This document shows, piece after piece, positions 16,365 to 24,182 of a stretch of DNA of 37,712 nucleotides. How positions within the stretch are numbered: position 1 is the stretch's first letter; every line of letters starts with the position of its first letter. The position numbers were made by a program, and so were the translations under genes. Origin of the DNA: Cytophagia bacterium (lineage in GTDB: Bacteria > Bacteroidota > Bacteroidia > Cytophagales > Spirosomataceae); assembly GCA_004293645.1 (NCBI GenBank), contig REAB01000066.1:1-37712 (forward strand), read 5' to 3'. A model generated the notes under the pieces. That model was not told the origin of the DNA and did no database searches. It was given only the letters and a program-made list of their open reading frames with translations.

Positions 16365-17081
16365 TTATTCGTAAGTTGTTTCAAACAATTCGGCCAAGTG
16401 TTTTTTCAATTGTTGGGCTACTTCTTTTAGATGAACGACGTGGCCAAGTTCAAGTTGCATTGACGTAACGGCTTTGTCGGTAATGCCGCAAGGAACAATG
16501 TGCTTGAAATACGACAAGTCGGTATTGACGTTGAGCGCCAAGCCGTGCATCGTAACCCACCGACTGGTTTTAACACCCATGGCGCAGATTTTGCGCTGGT
16601 TTTGCGGGGTTTCGTGGCCCAGCCACACACCCGTAAAACCCGCCACGCGCCCCGCATGGAGGCCAAAATCGCCGCAAGTCAAGATAACGGCTTCTTCGAG
16701 GGTGCGCATGTAGCGGTGAATGTCGTTGAAAAAATGGTCCAAATCTAAAATAGGATAAGCTACCAATTGCCCCGGCCCATGGTAGGTGATGTCGCCACCG
16801 CGATTGATTTTGTAGAAAGTAGCCTCTTTTTGCGCCAACGCCGCCGCATCGAGCAGGAGGTTTTCGGCGTGGCCACTTTTGCCCAATGTATAAACGTGCG
16901 GATGTTGGCAAAACAACAAGCTGTTGGGCGTAACCATTTGTTGTTCAGTTGGTAGGTCGCGGTTTTGGGTTTTTATTTTGACGGTTTCGGCCAAAAGTCG
17001 CTCTTGGTAGTCCCAAGCCTGCTGATAATCAATCAGTCCTAAATCTTCAAACCTGATTGTTGGGCAAATGGTGTTGTTCAT
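16365..17081 (-). CDS. lipB: Lipoyl(octanoyl) transferase LipB
   Basis: LipB moves octanoate from acyl carrier protein to lipoyl domains of 2-oxoacid dehydrogenases. From the ATG at 17081 the protein has 238 residues, the usual size. Motifs are HPHVYTLGKSG, RGGDITYHGPGQLVAYPILD, GVKTSRWVTMHGLALNV (catalytic Lys) and HIVPCGITDKAVTSM (catalytic Cys). The reading frame stays open further upstream to 17282, but those extra ~67 codons are translation of the palindromic repeat array, so the longer start is rejected. Confidence 0.95.
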   Translation of the reverse strand: MNNTICPTIRFEDLGLIDYQQAWDYQERLLAETVKIKTQNRDLPTEQQMVTPNSLLFCQHPHVYTLGKSGHAENLLLDAAALAQKEATFYKINRGGDITYHGPGQLVAYPILDLDHFFNDIHRYMRTLEEAVILTCGDFGLHAGRVAGFTGVWLGHETPQNQRKICAMGVKTSRWVTMHGLALNVNTDLSYFKHIVPCGITDKAVTSMQLELGHVVHLKEVAQQLKKHLAELFETTYE

Positions 17082-17138
17082 GGCGTGTATTGTTGGGGCA
17101 AAATTACCCAACTTTTTGGAGAAAATAGCATTAGTGGT

Positions 17139-17344
17139 GCGGTCGGAGACCGCTTGATACCTGCAGGATGCGGTCGGAGACCGTTTGACACCTGCGCGTA
17201 GTTGAAAACTACGCGCAACGGTACGCAACAACTGCGGTCGGAGACCGCCTGACACCTGCGCGTAGTTGAAAACTACGCGCAACGGTACGCAACAACTGCG
17301 GTCGGAGACCGCTTGACACCTGCGCGTAGTTGAAAACTACGCGC
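17139..17344. repeat. Palindromic repeat array between lipB and the Dabb gene (64-bp period)
   Basis: A unit of 64 bp recurs at 17170, 17234 and 17298, preceded by a shortened first copy at 17139. Each unit has a first hairpin GCGGTC-GGA-GACCGC, a linker TTGACACCT, and a second hairpin GCGCGTAGTT-GAA-AACTACGCGC, then CAACGGTACGCAACAACT. Copies are almost identical. The same order of stem, linker and stem, with other stem bases, is found in the arrays around the RAYT gene at 25493 and 26338. The array fills the divergent upstream region of lipB (minus) and the Dabb gene (plus). Confidence 0.9.
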
Positions 17345-17421
17345 GACCAACGATGACAAAAAAATATGTTTTCCCCTAAAAAAGTCAGACTTTTGTGGCA
17401 CTTCAACTAAATCTGCTCATT

Positions 17422-17724
17422 ATGTTTGTTCACCACGTTTTTTTTTGGCTCAAAAATGCCGATAGTGCCGCCGATAAAGCTGCTCTTCTGGCTGGTTTAG
17501 CAAAACTCAAAACCGCACCTTCGATTGCGACGGCCTATATTGGCTTACCCGCCGACACCAACCGCCCTGTTATTGATAGCTCATACAGTGTGTCATGGCT
17601 GTTGTTGTTCGATTCTGATGCCGACCAAGCGGCCTACCAAACCGACCCCATTCACTTGCAATTTGTGGCCGACTGTGCGCACTTGTGGGAGCGGGTGTTG
17701 GTATATGATTCGGTAAACATTTAA
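17422..17724 (+). CDS. Dabb (stress-responsive A/B barrel) domain protein
   Basis: The 100-residue protein is a single ferredoxin-like dimeric A/B barrel domain: FVHHVFFWLKN at the start, a helix (DKAALLAGLAKLKTAP), IGLPADTNRP, SWLLLFDSDADQAAYQTDPIH and the family-typical ending HLQFVADCAHLWERVLVYD. The biochemical role of such proteins is generally unknown. The ATG at 17422 fits the domain; an earlier in-frame ATG at 17395 adds nine residues. It precedes the MFS gene by eight bases, so they form an operon. Confidence 0.85.
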   Translation: MFVHHVFFWLKNADSAADKAALLAGLAKLKTAPSIATAYIGLPADTNRPVIDSSYSVSWLLLFDSDADQAAYQTDPIHLQFVADCAHLWERVLVYDSVNI

Positions 17725-17732
17725 TTTTTTGC

Positions 17733-18905
17733 ATGAAACAACCTTCTATCTACACCACGCAGTTTTGGTTGCTTTGCGTGAGCAATTTTTTGTTTTCGGC
17801 CAGTTTTCAGATGATGCTCCCCGAACTACCCGATTACCTGTCGGCCATGGGTGGGCAGGCTTACATTGGGTGGATTATCGCGCTTTTTACGCTCACGGCG
17901 GGGCTTTCGCGGCCTTTTAGCGGCAAGCTCACCGACAACATTGGCCGCGTACCGCTCATGGTTTTTGGGTCGTTGGTGTGTTGTCTTTGCTCTTTGGTAT
18001 ATCCGTTTGTGCATTTGGTGGGGGCTTTTTTGTGGCTGCGGCTCATTCATGGCATGAGTACTGGCACCAAACCCACGGCCACGGCGGCCTACGTAGCCGA
18101 CATTATTCCTGCCGACAGGCGCGGCGAGGCGACTGGTATGTTGGGTATTTTTACGGCTACTGGTATGTCTTTGGGACCTACAATTGGCAGTTATCTCACC
18201 CTTTGGTTCAACATCAACGTCATGTTTTACACGTCTTCGGCGTTGGCGTTGTTGTCTATTTTGATTTTGTTCAACCTCCAAGAAACCCTCCAAGACCGCA
18301 AGCCGTTTGGCCTTCACTTGTTTAAAGTAGGTTGGCAAGATGTATTTGAACCCCGCGTAACGAGCGTATTTATAGTTATGCTGCTGGTGGCGTTTTCGTC
18401 GGGGGTGGTGGTTACGCTCGCGCCCGATTTGAGCAAAGCCCTCCAAGTGGGCAACAAGGGCATATTTTTTACCATTTATACCGTTGCTTCGCTCGTTATT
18501 CGGGTGTTTGCCAGCAAAACGTCCGATATTTATGGGCGCGTGCCTGTTTTGATTGCGTCGAGTAGCGTTTTGATGATTGGCATGGCATTTTTAGGTTATT
18601 ACCAAACGCCCCTGGGTTTTTGGGTGGCAGCTATTTTATTTGGGGTGGCCAGTGGCCTCAGTTCGCCTGCCCTTACGGCTTGGGCGGTAGATTTAAGCAA
18701 CGAAACCCACCGAGGGCGGGCTTTGGCCACCATGTATATTGCCCTCGAAGCGGGCATTGGCATTGGGGCGTGGTGGTCGGGCTGGTATTATGCTGGCCAA
18801 CTCAAAAACATGGCTTTTACTTTTTATGTTTCGGCTTTTTTAGCGTTGATTTCGTTGCTATATTTGGCTTGGTATCAGCACAAAACCCGCCGAGTTATGG
18901 CTTAA
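17733..18905 (+). CDS. MFS transporter (drug/metabolite efflux type)
   Basis: The 390-residue protein has about 12 hydrophobic segments and the major facilitator motif A between TM2 and TM3 (GKLTDNIGRVPLMVFG), repeated weakly in the second half (SKTSDIYGRVPVLI). Motif-like RGEATGMLGIFTATGMSLGP lies in TM5, where drug/proton antiporters have their conserved GxxxGPxxGG-type motif. Substrate cannot be predicted. It is co-transcribed with the Dabb gene. Confidence 0.92.
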   Translation: MKQPSIYTTQFWLLCVSNFLFSASFQMMLPELPDYLSAMGGQAYIGWIIALFTLTAGLSRPFSGKLTDNIGRVPLMVFGSLVCCLCSLVYPFVHLVGAFLWLRLIHGMSTGTKPTATAAYVADIIPADRRGEATGMLGIFTATGMSLGPTIGSYLTLWFNINVMFYTSSALALLSILILFNLQETLQDRKPFGLHLFKVGWQDVFEPRVTSVFIVMLLVAFSSGVVVTLAPDLSKALQVGNKGIFFTIYTVASLVIRVFASKTSDIYGRVPVLIASSSVLMIGMAFLGYYQTPLGFWVAAILFGVASGLSSPALTAWAVDLSNETHRGRALATMYIALEAGIGIGAWWSGWYYAGQLKNMAFTFYVSAFLALISLLYLAWYQHKTRRVMA

Positions 18906-18994
18906 AACCCAACGAAGGCGGCCATTGAAATGCCCACGTTGTAACAATACTCCCAATCATTTTATCCAACAAAACCTTAACTCTAAAAACTACT

Positions 18995-19825
18995 ATGCAA
19001 ACAACTCCCAACACCGCCGTCGTAAAAATCTTACAAGTACTGAATTGGGTATTTTTTAGTTTGATGGTATTTGTCAATTATTTGGCCAACGCCCTGCCCA
19101 TCAACAACAAAAACACGGGTGAACTCTCCAACCAATACCCCAATTTGTTCGTGCCTGCTCCTCTCACGTTTGCCATTTGGGGCGTTATTTATTTGCTGGT
19201 GTTGGTGTTTTGTGTGGTGCAGAGCAAATCGCTTTTTAGCCGCAACGCCGACCCCATCACCGCTATTTTGGTTAGTAAAATAGGCCTCTTTTTTATTGTT
19301 TCTTGCCTTTTCAATGTGGGCTGGATTTTGGTGTGGCACTACGAGTACCAAATCCTTTCGGTGGTTTTTATGCTCGGCATATTGGGGTCGTTGATTGCGC
19401 TCAATTTACGCATTGATGCGGTGGCATCTTTTTTGCCAAAATCCGCTCTTTTTGCCGCCAAATCTCCGTTTGGACTCTATTTGGGCTGGATTTGCGTGGC
19501 CACCGTAGCCAACGCCACGGCCACATTGGTGCATAACGGCTGGCAGGGCGCAGGGCAAAGCGAGTCATTTTGGGCGTGTGCCATGATTGTAGTAGCGGCG
19601 TTTATTGTGTGTTTCGCGCTGCTCAAAGTCCGCAATTTTTACGTGGGCTTGGCCGTCATCTGGGCATTGGCGGGTATCATCAACGCGCGTTTAAGTGCCG
19701 AAACTTACCAACGTTTTATTGTCTGGACGGCGGTTTTTGGCATTGGTTTAGTGGCTATTTTTACCATTATGGAGGCCATAAAAACGCTGTTTCGTAAAAA
19801 AGAAGTGCTGCCTGAGCCAGTTTAG
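18995..19825 (+). CDS. Multi-pass membrane protein, TspO/MBR-like
   Basis: The 276-residue protein has seven to eight hydrophobic segments. The segment PAPLTFAIWGVIYLLVLV and several tryptophans in membrane parts recall the tryptophan-rich sensory (TspO/MBR) family, but the protein is about 100 residues longer and the likeness is limited to short motifs. The conserved NTGELSNQYPNLFVPA loop occurs in related Bacteroidota proteins that I recall only as uncharacterised. No operon partner is evident. Confidence 0.7.
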   Translation: MQTTPNTAVVKILQVLNWVFFSLMVFVNYLANALPINNKNTGELSNQYPNLFVPAPLTFAIWGVIYLLVLVFCVVQSKSLFSRNADPITAILVSKIGLFFIVSCLFNVGWILVWHYEYQILSVVFMLGILGSLIALNLRIDAVASFLPKSALFAAKSPFGLYLGWICVATVANATATLVHNGWQGAGQSESFWACAMIVVAAFIVCFALLKVRNFYVGLAVIWALAGIINARLSAETYQRFIVWTAVFGIGLVAIFTIMEAIKTLFRKKEVLPEPV

Positions 19826-19915
19826 ACGCGGGCTATTGATGGGCAAGTACTTATTTGAATCTAAGTAGTGTTTGCAAACCTCATTTGTTACATTTATTAC
19901 TTGAATCTAAGAAAC

Positions 19916-19935
19916 TATTTCTGCCCAACTACTTA
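19916..19935. repeat. 20-bp sequence shared with 12446-12465
   Basis: TATTTCTGCCCAACTACTTA here matches TATTTCTGCTCAACTACTTA at 12446-12465 with one difference. Both copies lie at or just after the 3' end of a minus-strand gene in a convergent gap. Too short for a firm family call. Confidence 0.35.
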
Positions 19936-19959
19936 CAAATAATTACGAGTAAGTACTTA

Positions 19960-22176
19960 TCAACAGGGCAATTTAACAATAAATGTCGTACCTTGACCTT
20001 CCTCACTTTCTACTTCAATGGTCCCGCCATGCCCTTTTGTAATAATATCGTACGCCAAACTTAGCCCCAAGCCAGTGCCTTGGCCCGTGGGTTTTGTTGT
20101 GAAGAAAGGTTGGAAGATTTTGGCTTTGGTGGCTTCGTTCATACCAATTCCGTTGTCTTTTATTTTTATAATAATCTGATTTTCAGAGTGATGGGTTGAT
20201 ATCGTTACGGTTGGTTGGCATTGCGGTGGTAGAGACAGGGCATGCCCTGTCTCTGCGTGCGTCCCTGTCTCTACGTGCGCGTGGTTGGAAACCGCATAAA
20301 ACGCATTGTTTATCGAATTCAATAAAACCCGCCCAATATCCTGCGAAACAACTTTAATTGGGGGCAAGTTTTCGGCGGCTATTAGTTCAAAATTGGCATT
20401 AAACGTTTTGTCTTTGGCTCTCAATCCGTGATACGAAAGCCGTAAATATTCATCGGCCAACATATTTATATCGGTCAGTTCTTTTACACCTGTACTCGTG
20501 CGCGAATGTTCCAACATTCCTTTTACAATAGAAGAAGCTCGCTTGCCGTGGTGGTTGATTTTTCCTAAATTTTGTACCACATCATCGAACAAGTCCATAT
20601 CCATTTTTTTTCCATCGAGAATTCCCCCATCGGGGGTTAGGGGGCTTTTTAGTTCCTCAATGAGTTCTACACTTAACTCCGAGAAGTTATTGACGAAATT
20701 TAAAGGGTTTTGAATCTCGTGGGCAATGCCTGCGGTGAGTTCGCCCAATGAGGCAAGTTTTTCGCGTTGTACCAACTGCGACTGCGTTTCTTTCAGATCT
20801 GCCAATGAAGTTTCGAGGGCCAATGTCCGCTCTTTTACTTGTTTTTCGAGTAGTTCGTTTTGGGCTGTCAAAAAGTGTTGCCGTTCTTGTTCTTGCAACA
20901 GGTTTTTTTGGTTGAGTGCGTTGTTTTCTTGCAGTTGCTCAATGAGCTGTTGGTTGGTTTTGGCGAAATTGATGGCCAAATACAACGAAATAGAAAGGGG
21001 TACGCACAAAATAGCTATCTGATAAGCGGCTAAGGTATCAATCCAATTGTCGATGAAGGGAGCGAAGCCAGCATTTTGCAGTAAGAAATCGCCGTAAAAC
21101 ACCAAAAACAATAGCAAAGAGAAGAGCATTCCTGTCATAATTAACCGCGCACCTGGCTGTTTTTTGCGCAGCGCGAGGGCAGTTACCCGTATCACTTCGG
21201 CTGTCATGAGCAGTTCGGTGATGAGTTCGGCCCAAGTTGAACCCAGTGAGTAAGGGGTAAACAGCAAGGTGGTCATTAAGATGGCAAACCCTACCAAGAG
21301 CCAGAAAAGCGCACTCCGGGGTTGGTTATAAATTTCGTAAATGGCCAATATTAGAAAAACATAAGCCACTGGAAAGGCCACAGTTTGCACAAATTCAATC
21401 AAAAAGTACTCCGACAGCCCTTCAAAATAATCGAAATTGAGCGGAATACACAAAAAAGCAACGCCCAAGAAAAACGTAGTAACCGAAAAATACAGGTTGG
21501 CCCGCACGCGCCGATACAGCAAAAAAAAGGAAAGGTGTAAAAAAGTGAGAATAAAGAAAACGCCCACCTGAAACCAGCCGTAGTAAATCTGCTGACGAAC
21601 GCCGTGCCGGTTTTGGGTGGCCGCTTCGGTGCCAATGACCAGGGCTCGCAAACAATAATTTTGACTAAAACCTACCCGATTGTAGAAAAAATGGTCTTGA
21701 TAAGCCGTCCGAATGGCAATTTGCACAAAAGGATAACTCACCGAATAAGGCAAGCCAATGGTGCTGACGTGTAGCACATTGGTAGCCTCGACGAGCTTGG
21801 GGTTGGTACTGACAACGCCTATTTTTTTTGCCAACAACCCGTTGATATACACCTCCGAAGCAACGCTTTGGCTTATCAGTAGCGTGGTAAGCTGCTGGGC
21901 AACCAGGGGCGAAAACTCAATGGTGGTTCTGAACCAGCCCACTTTTTGTTGGGCCAATTGCGGAATCATGGCCACATCTTGGGTGGGGTCAATTTCCTGC
22001 CAACCCGAATCGTCAAATTCAGGATTCGCCCAGTCTGGATTGTCGCCTACCTGCCATTTCCAGTGCTGATTGAGCATAAAGCCCTGCTCAGGCAATGTAT
22101 CAATGCTATTAACGCTTTGGCCTGCACAGTACACTGAGCTACAAATGCACCATAAAATGAGGTAGTATTTTTTCAT
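19960..22176 (-). CDS. 7TMR-DISM-type sensor histidine kinase
   Basis: From the ATG at 22176 the protein has 738 residues. It has a signal peptide (about 1-18), a galactose-binding-like extracellular domain (about 30-160; NPDWANPEFDDSGWQEID), about seven membrane segments (about 200-410), a coiled coil (QQLIEQLQENNALNQKNLL and on), a HisKA-type dimerisation domain with phosphoacceptor His486 in GIAHEIQNPLNF, and a HATPase domain (N box NSINNAFYAV, G1 DNGIGMN, G2 GTGLGLSLAYDI). A 24-bp palindrome lies in frame between the N and G1 boxes. No response regulator is adjacent. It follows the FGGY kinase by 40 bp, so it may belong to the rhamnose cluster; the longer start overlapping that gene has no signal peptide and is less likely. 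Confidence 0.9.
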   Translation of the reverse strand: MKKYYLILWCICSSVYCAGQSVNSIDTLPEQGFMLNQHWKWQVGDNPDWANPEFDDSGWQEIDPTQDVAMIPQLAQQKVGWFRTTIEFSPLVAQQLTTLLISQSVASEVYINGLLAKKIGVVSTNPKLVEATNVLHVSTIGLPYSVSYPFVQIAIRTAYQDHFFYNRVGFSQNYCLRALVIGTEAATQNRHGVRQQIYYGWFQVGVFFILTFLHLSFFLLYRRVRANLYFSVTTFFLGVAFLCIPLNFDYFEGLSEYFLIEFVQTVAFPVAYVFLILAIYEIYNQPRSALFWLLVGFAILMTTLLFTPYSLGSTWAELITELLMTAEVIRVTALALRKKQPGARLIMTGMLFSLLLFLVFYGDFLLQNAGFAPFIDNWIDTLAAYQIAILCVPLSISLYLAINFAKTNQQLIEQLQENNALNQKNLLQEQERQHFLTAQNELLEKQVKERTLALETSLADLKETQSQLVQREKLASLGELTAGIAHEIQNPLNFVNNFSELSVELIEELKSPLTPDGGILDGKKMDMDLFDDVVQNLGKINHHGKRASSIVKGMLEHSRTSTGVKELTDINMLADEYLRLSYHGLRAKDKTFNANFELIAAENLPPIKVVSQDIGRVLLNSINNAFYAVSNHAHVETGTHAETGHALSLPPQCQPTVTISTHHSENQIIIKIKDNGIGMNEATKAKIFQPFFTTKPTGQGTGLGLSLAYDIITKGHGGTIEVESEEGQGTTFIVKLPC
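20229..20274. repeat. Palindromic repeat inside the sensor kinase gene
   Basis: 20231-20254 is a perfect 24-bp palindrome, with centre GGGCATGCCC and arms AGAGACA/TGTCTCT. A second half-copy, CCCTGTCTCTAC (20263-20274), is the inverted counterpart of GTAGAGACAGGG (20229-20240). It encodes the odd stretch VETGTHAETGHALSLP in the kinase ATPase domain and keeps the frame. It resembles dispersed intergenic palindromes more than coding sequence. Confidence 0.8.
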
Positions 22177-22216
22177 TTTTAAAGCGAAAATCGAATGACG
22201 ATAAAGAAATGACATT

Positions 22217-23467
22217 TCAATAAAACTCAACCAAGTTTGTTGGCAAAACGGCATTGTTCCATTGCTGGTGCATAACGAGAGCTGCACCCAGGGCTGTTGC
22301 CTGTGCCACCGACGCGGCATACACTTCAAACTGCGGATAGGCCGCCGCCATGAGGTGCATATAAAGGGCATTCTTGCTAAAACCGCCATCAACAAAGATT
22401 TGCGTAACGGGCGTATTTGCCAACACTAAATGGGTAGATGAGACTTGCTTGGCTACCAACTCGGTCATAAAATCATAATAAAGCTGCTCGTGTTTTTGGC
22501 TATAAACAGCTTGATAATCAATGTTTTGATAAAAATTTTCGTCTAAATTAAACGCTTGAGCCAGTTCGCTTACTTTTTGCTCGTGCTGGTGTCCTGCAAA
22601 CAACCGCGATGCTTTGACGGCGCGTCCTTCGTAAGTAAGATAACATAGGCAATCTTGTTGTAATTCTTCAAAAGTAAGCGGCAAATCGTTGAAAGGATTG
22701 AGCGAAATAGACCAAGTACCCGTCGAAATAAGCACAAAAGGTGTTTCAAATTGGGCCAAATACGGAATCAAAGCTGCCGAACTGTCGTGCAAACCAGCGC
22801 CAATCTTAGTTTCATTGCACAACACTGAGGACTGATGACTGGCCATTGGGGGCAGTTTTTGGGCAATTCCCTCGCTTTGTACCCAGTTGTGGTATTGGTT
22901 TTTGGTAAAATCCCAGAGATTGGTGTGGCAACCTACACTCGTAATATCGGCGCAAAACTGGTTGGTAAACAACATGCTAACGTATTGCGGCAAATGTAAG
23001 AAGTGTGCAATTTGGGCAAAAAGCACGGGTTTTTGGTATTTTAACCGATAAAGTTGCATTCCCGAATTAAGGCTACCCAATACGGGCGATGCTGTCTCAA
23101 CCGCCAACGCCTCTTCGCCGCCATATTGCGCATAAAACTGCGTTTGGAGTGCCTCTGGGTAAGGTTTTAGATAATTATAGAGCGGCGTGAGTGCCGTTCC
23201 GTGCGCATCTACGCCCACAAAACTGGCCCCATAAGTACTAAAATTTAAGGCTTGTACGTCAAAATTGGGCAATTGGTGCGCCTCTGCCCACGATTCTAAC
23301 AACCAACTCCGTAAGCGTTCGAGGTCTTCGCAGGGGTCGCCGTCTTCGTCGGTAGTTTCGGCAAATTGCGTAGTTTTTTCCCAAACAATCTGGTATTGCT
23401 GGTTAAACAAAAAAAGCTTTTTGTTGGTTTTTCCAATGTCGAATATTGCAATAACTGCTTGTTTCAT
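22217..23467 (-). CDS. rhaB: FGGY-family sugar kinase, probable L-rhamnulokinase
   Basis: The 416-residue protein is an FGGY carbohydrate kinase: phosphate-1 motif FDIGKTNKKLFLF at the N-terminus, LNFSTYGASFVGVD, the DSSAALIPYL segment, STGTWSISLNPF (adenosine region) and IFVDGGFSKNALYMHLMA near the end. Kinases of this family phosphorylate rhamnulose, fuculose or xylulose. Its place between a rhamnose isomerase and a rhamnulose-phosphate aldolase gene cluster suggests L-rhamnulose. It overlaps the preceding gene by ATGA, so translation is probably coupled. It is shorter than E. coli RhaB and belongs to a different FGGY branch; the symbol rests on context. Confidence 0.8.
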   Translation of the reverse strand: MKQAVIAIFDIGKTNKKLFLFNQQYQIVWEKTTQFAETTDEDGDPCEDLERLRSWLLESWAEAHQLPNFDVQALNFSTYGASFVGVDAHGTALTPLYNYLKPYPEALQTQFYAQYGGEEALAVETASPVLGSLNSGMQLYRLKYQKPVLFAQIAHFLHLPQYVSMLFTNQFCADITSVGCHTNLWDFTKNQYHNWVQSEGIAQKLPPMASHQSSVLCNETKIGAGLHDSSAALIPYLAQFETPFVLISTGTWSISLNPFNDLPLTFEELQQDCLCYLTYEGRAVKASRLFAGHQHEQKVSELAQAFNLDENFYQNIDYQAVYSQKHEQLYYDFMTELVAKQVSSTHLVLANTPVTQIFVDGGFSKNALYMHLMAAAYPQFEVYAASVAQATALGAALVMHQQWNNAVLPTNLVEFY

Positions 23468-23976
23468 TTGTCTTTGTTGTAGTGAGAAGTCAAATCAAAA
23501 AAAGCCAATACAATGGCTACACGATAGAAATTGGCTTGTTTCACAATAAGCGATACGGGATATGTAGTACCGTCGGATTCTCGTATGCTGTCATCTACTT
23601 TGGTATAATCGTCTTTGTCAAAATACTCAAACCAGCGGTCGAATCTTGCCTGACGCAGTTCTTGTCGCCCATCAGAAGAATCACAAATGTAAATGCAGAT
23701 GGTAGTTGGGGCGTTGTCGTAAAAATGAGTAAAAATGGCCGCAATAGTAGGTGCCACGAGCATATCGTAAGGCGGATTTTTGTAGCCAGAATTATTTTGT
23801 GCCACTTTTATAATCAATTCGTATGTAAACGAACTAAACAAAGGCTCATCGGCAAATAGATAAGGCGTTGGACGGAAAATAATTTCATATCGTATCAAAC
23901 TGCGCGTATCGAATGAATAAATATTATCGACTTGCGTAAAGTTATAAATTGACGATGGGTGTTCCTCGCTCTTCAT
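23464..23976 (-). CDS. Conserved hypothetical protein (DUF6169-like)
   Basis: The 170-residue soluble protein opens with YNFTQVDNIYSFDTRSLIRYEIIF, has TICIYICDSSDGRQELRQARFDRWF in the middle and ends with SLIVKQANFYRVAIVLAFFDL. This pattern fits a Bacteroidota family that I recall as DUF6169, with no known function; the motif CDSSDGRQxxRxxxFxxWF is its most striking block. It overlaps the 62-aa gene upstream by 35 bp and the FGGY kinase downstream by four, so it sits inside the rhamnose cluster although nothing links it to sugar metabolism. Confidence 0.7.
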   Translation of the reverse strand: MKSEEHPSSIYNFTQVDNIYSFDTRSLIRYEIIFRPTPYLFADEPLFSSFTYELIIKVAQNNSGYKNPPYDMLVAPTIAAIFTHFYDNAPTTICIYICDSSDGRQELRQARFDRWFEYFDKDDYTKVDDSIRESDGTTYPVSLIVKQANFYRVAIVLAFFDLTSHYNKDK

Positions 23977-24130
23977 TGCGTTTTTCTAATTCTTTGATGG
24001 CATTTTTATACTTGTCAGTTTTTTTTAGAGTTTCCAACTCTAAATCCACTTTTACGCGCTCTTCTTTCCAACGCTTGATGAAGCGGTCTTGCCGTTCTTC
24101 GGATGTGAGTAATTTTTGGGTTGTTTCCAT
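23942..24130 (-). CDS. Small charged coiled-coil protein paired with the DUF6169-like gene
   Basis: The 62-residue protein is almost wholly helical and charged (SEERQDRFIKRWKEERVKVD, KNAIKELEKRNEERG). It overlaps the following DUF6169-like gene by 35 bp in a different frame, so the two are probably made together. A small gene before and overlapping a larger one is common in toxin-antitoxin pairs, but no toxin fold is recognisable. It starts 52 bp after the isomerase gene. Confidence 0.6.
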   Translation of the reverse strand: METTQKLLTSEERQDRFIKRWKEERVKVDLELETLKKTDKYKNAIKELEKRNEERGTPIVNL

Positions 24131-24182
24131 TATCTTGTTTGTTATGTTGATGACAAATATAACAAATTCTTTATCACAAAAA

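Noticed and set aside
17826-18446. 206-codon minus-strand frame opposite the MFS gene
   Set aside because: Arg/His/Gln-rich shadow of a clear 12-TM transporter gene; no independent signal.
22820-22850. Simple repeat-like string (ACTGAGGACTGATGACTG) in the FGGY kinase gene
   Set aside because: It encodes residues in a variable loop and the protein length is normal, so an insertion cannot be supported.
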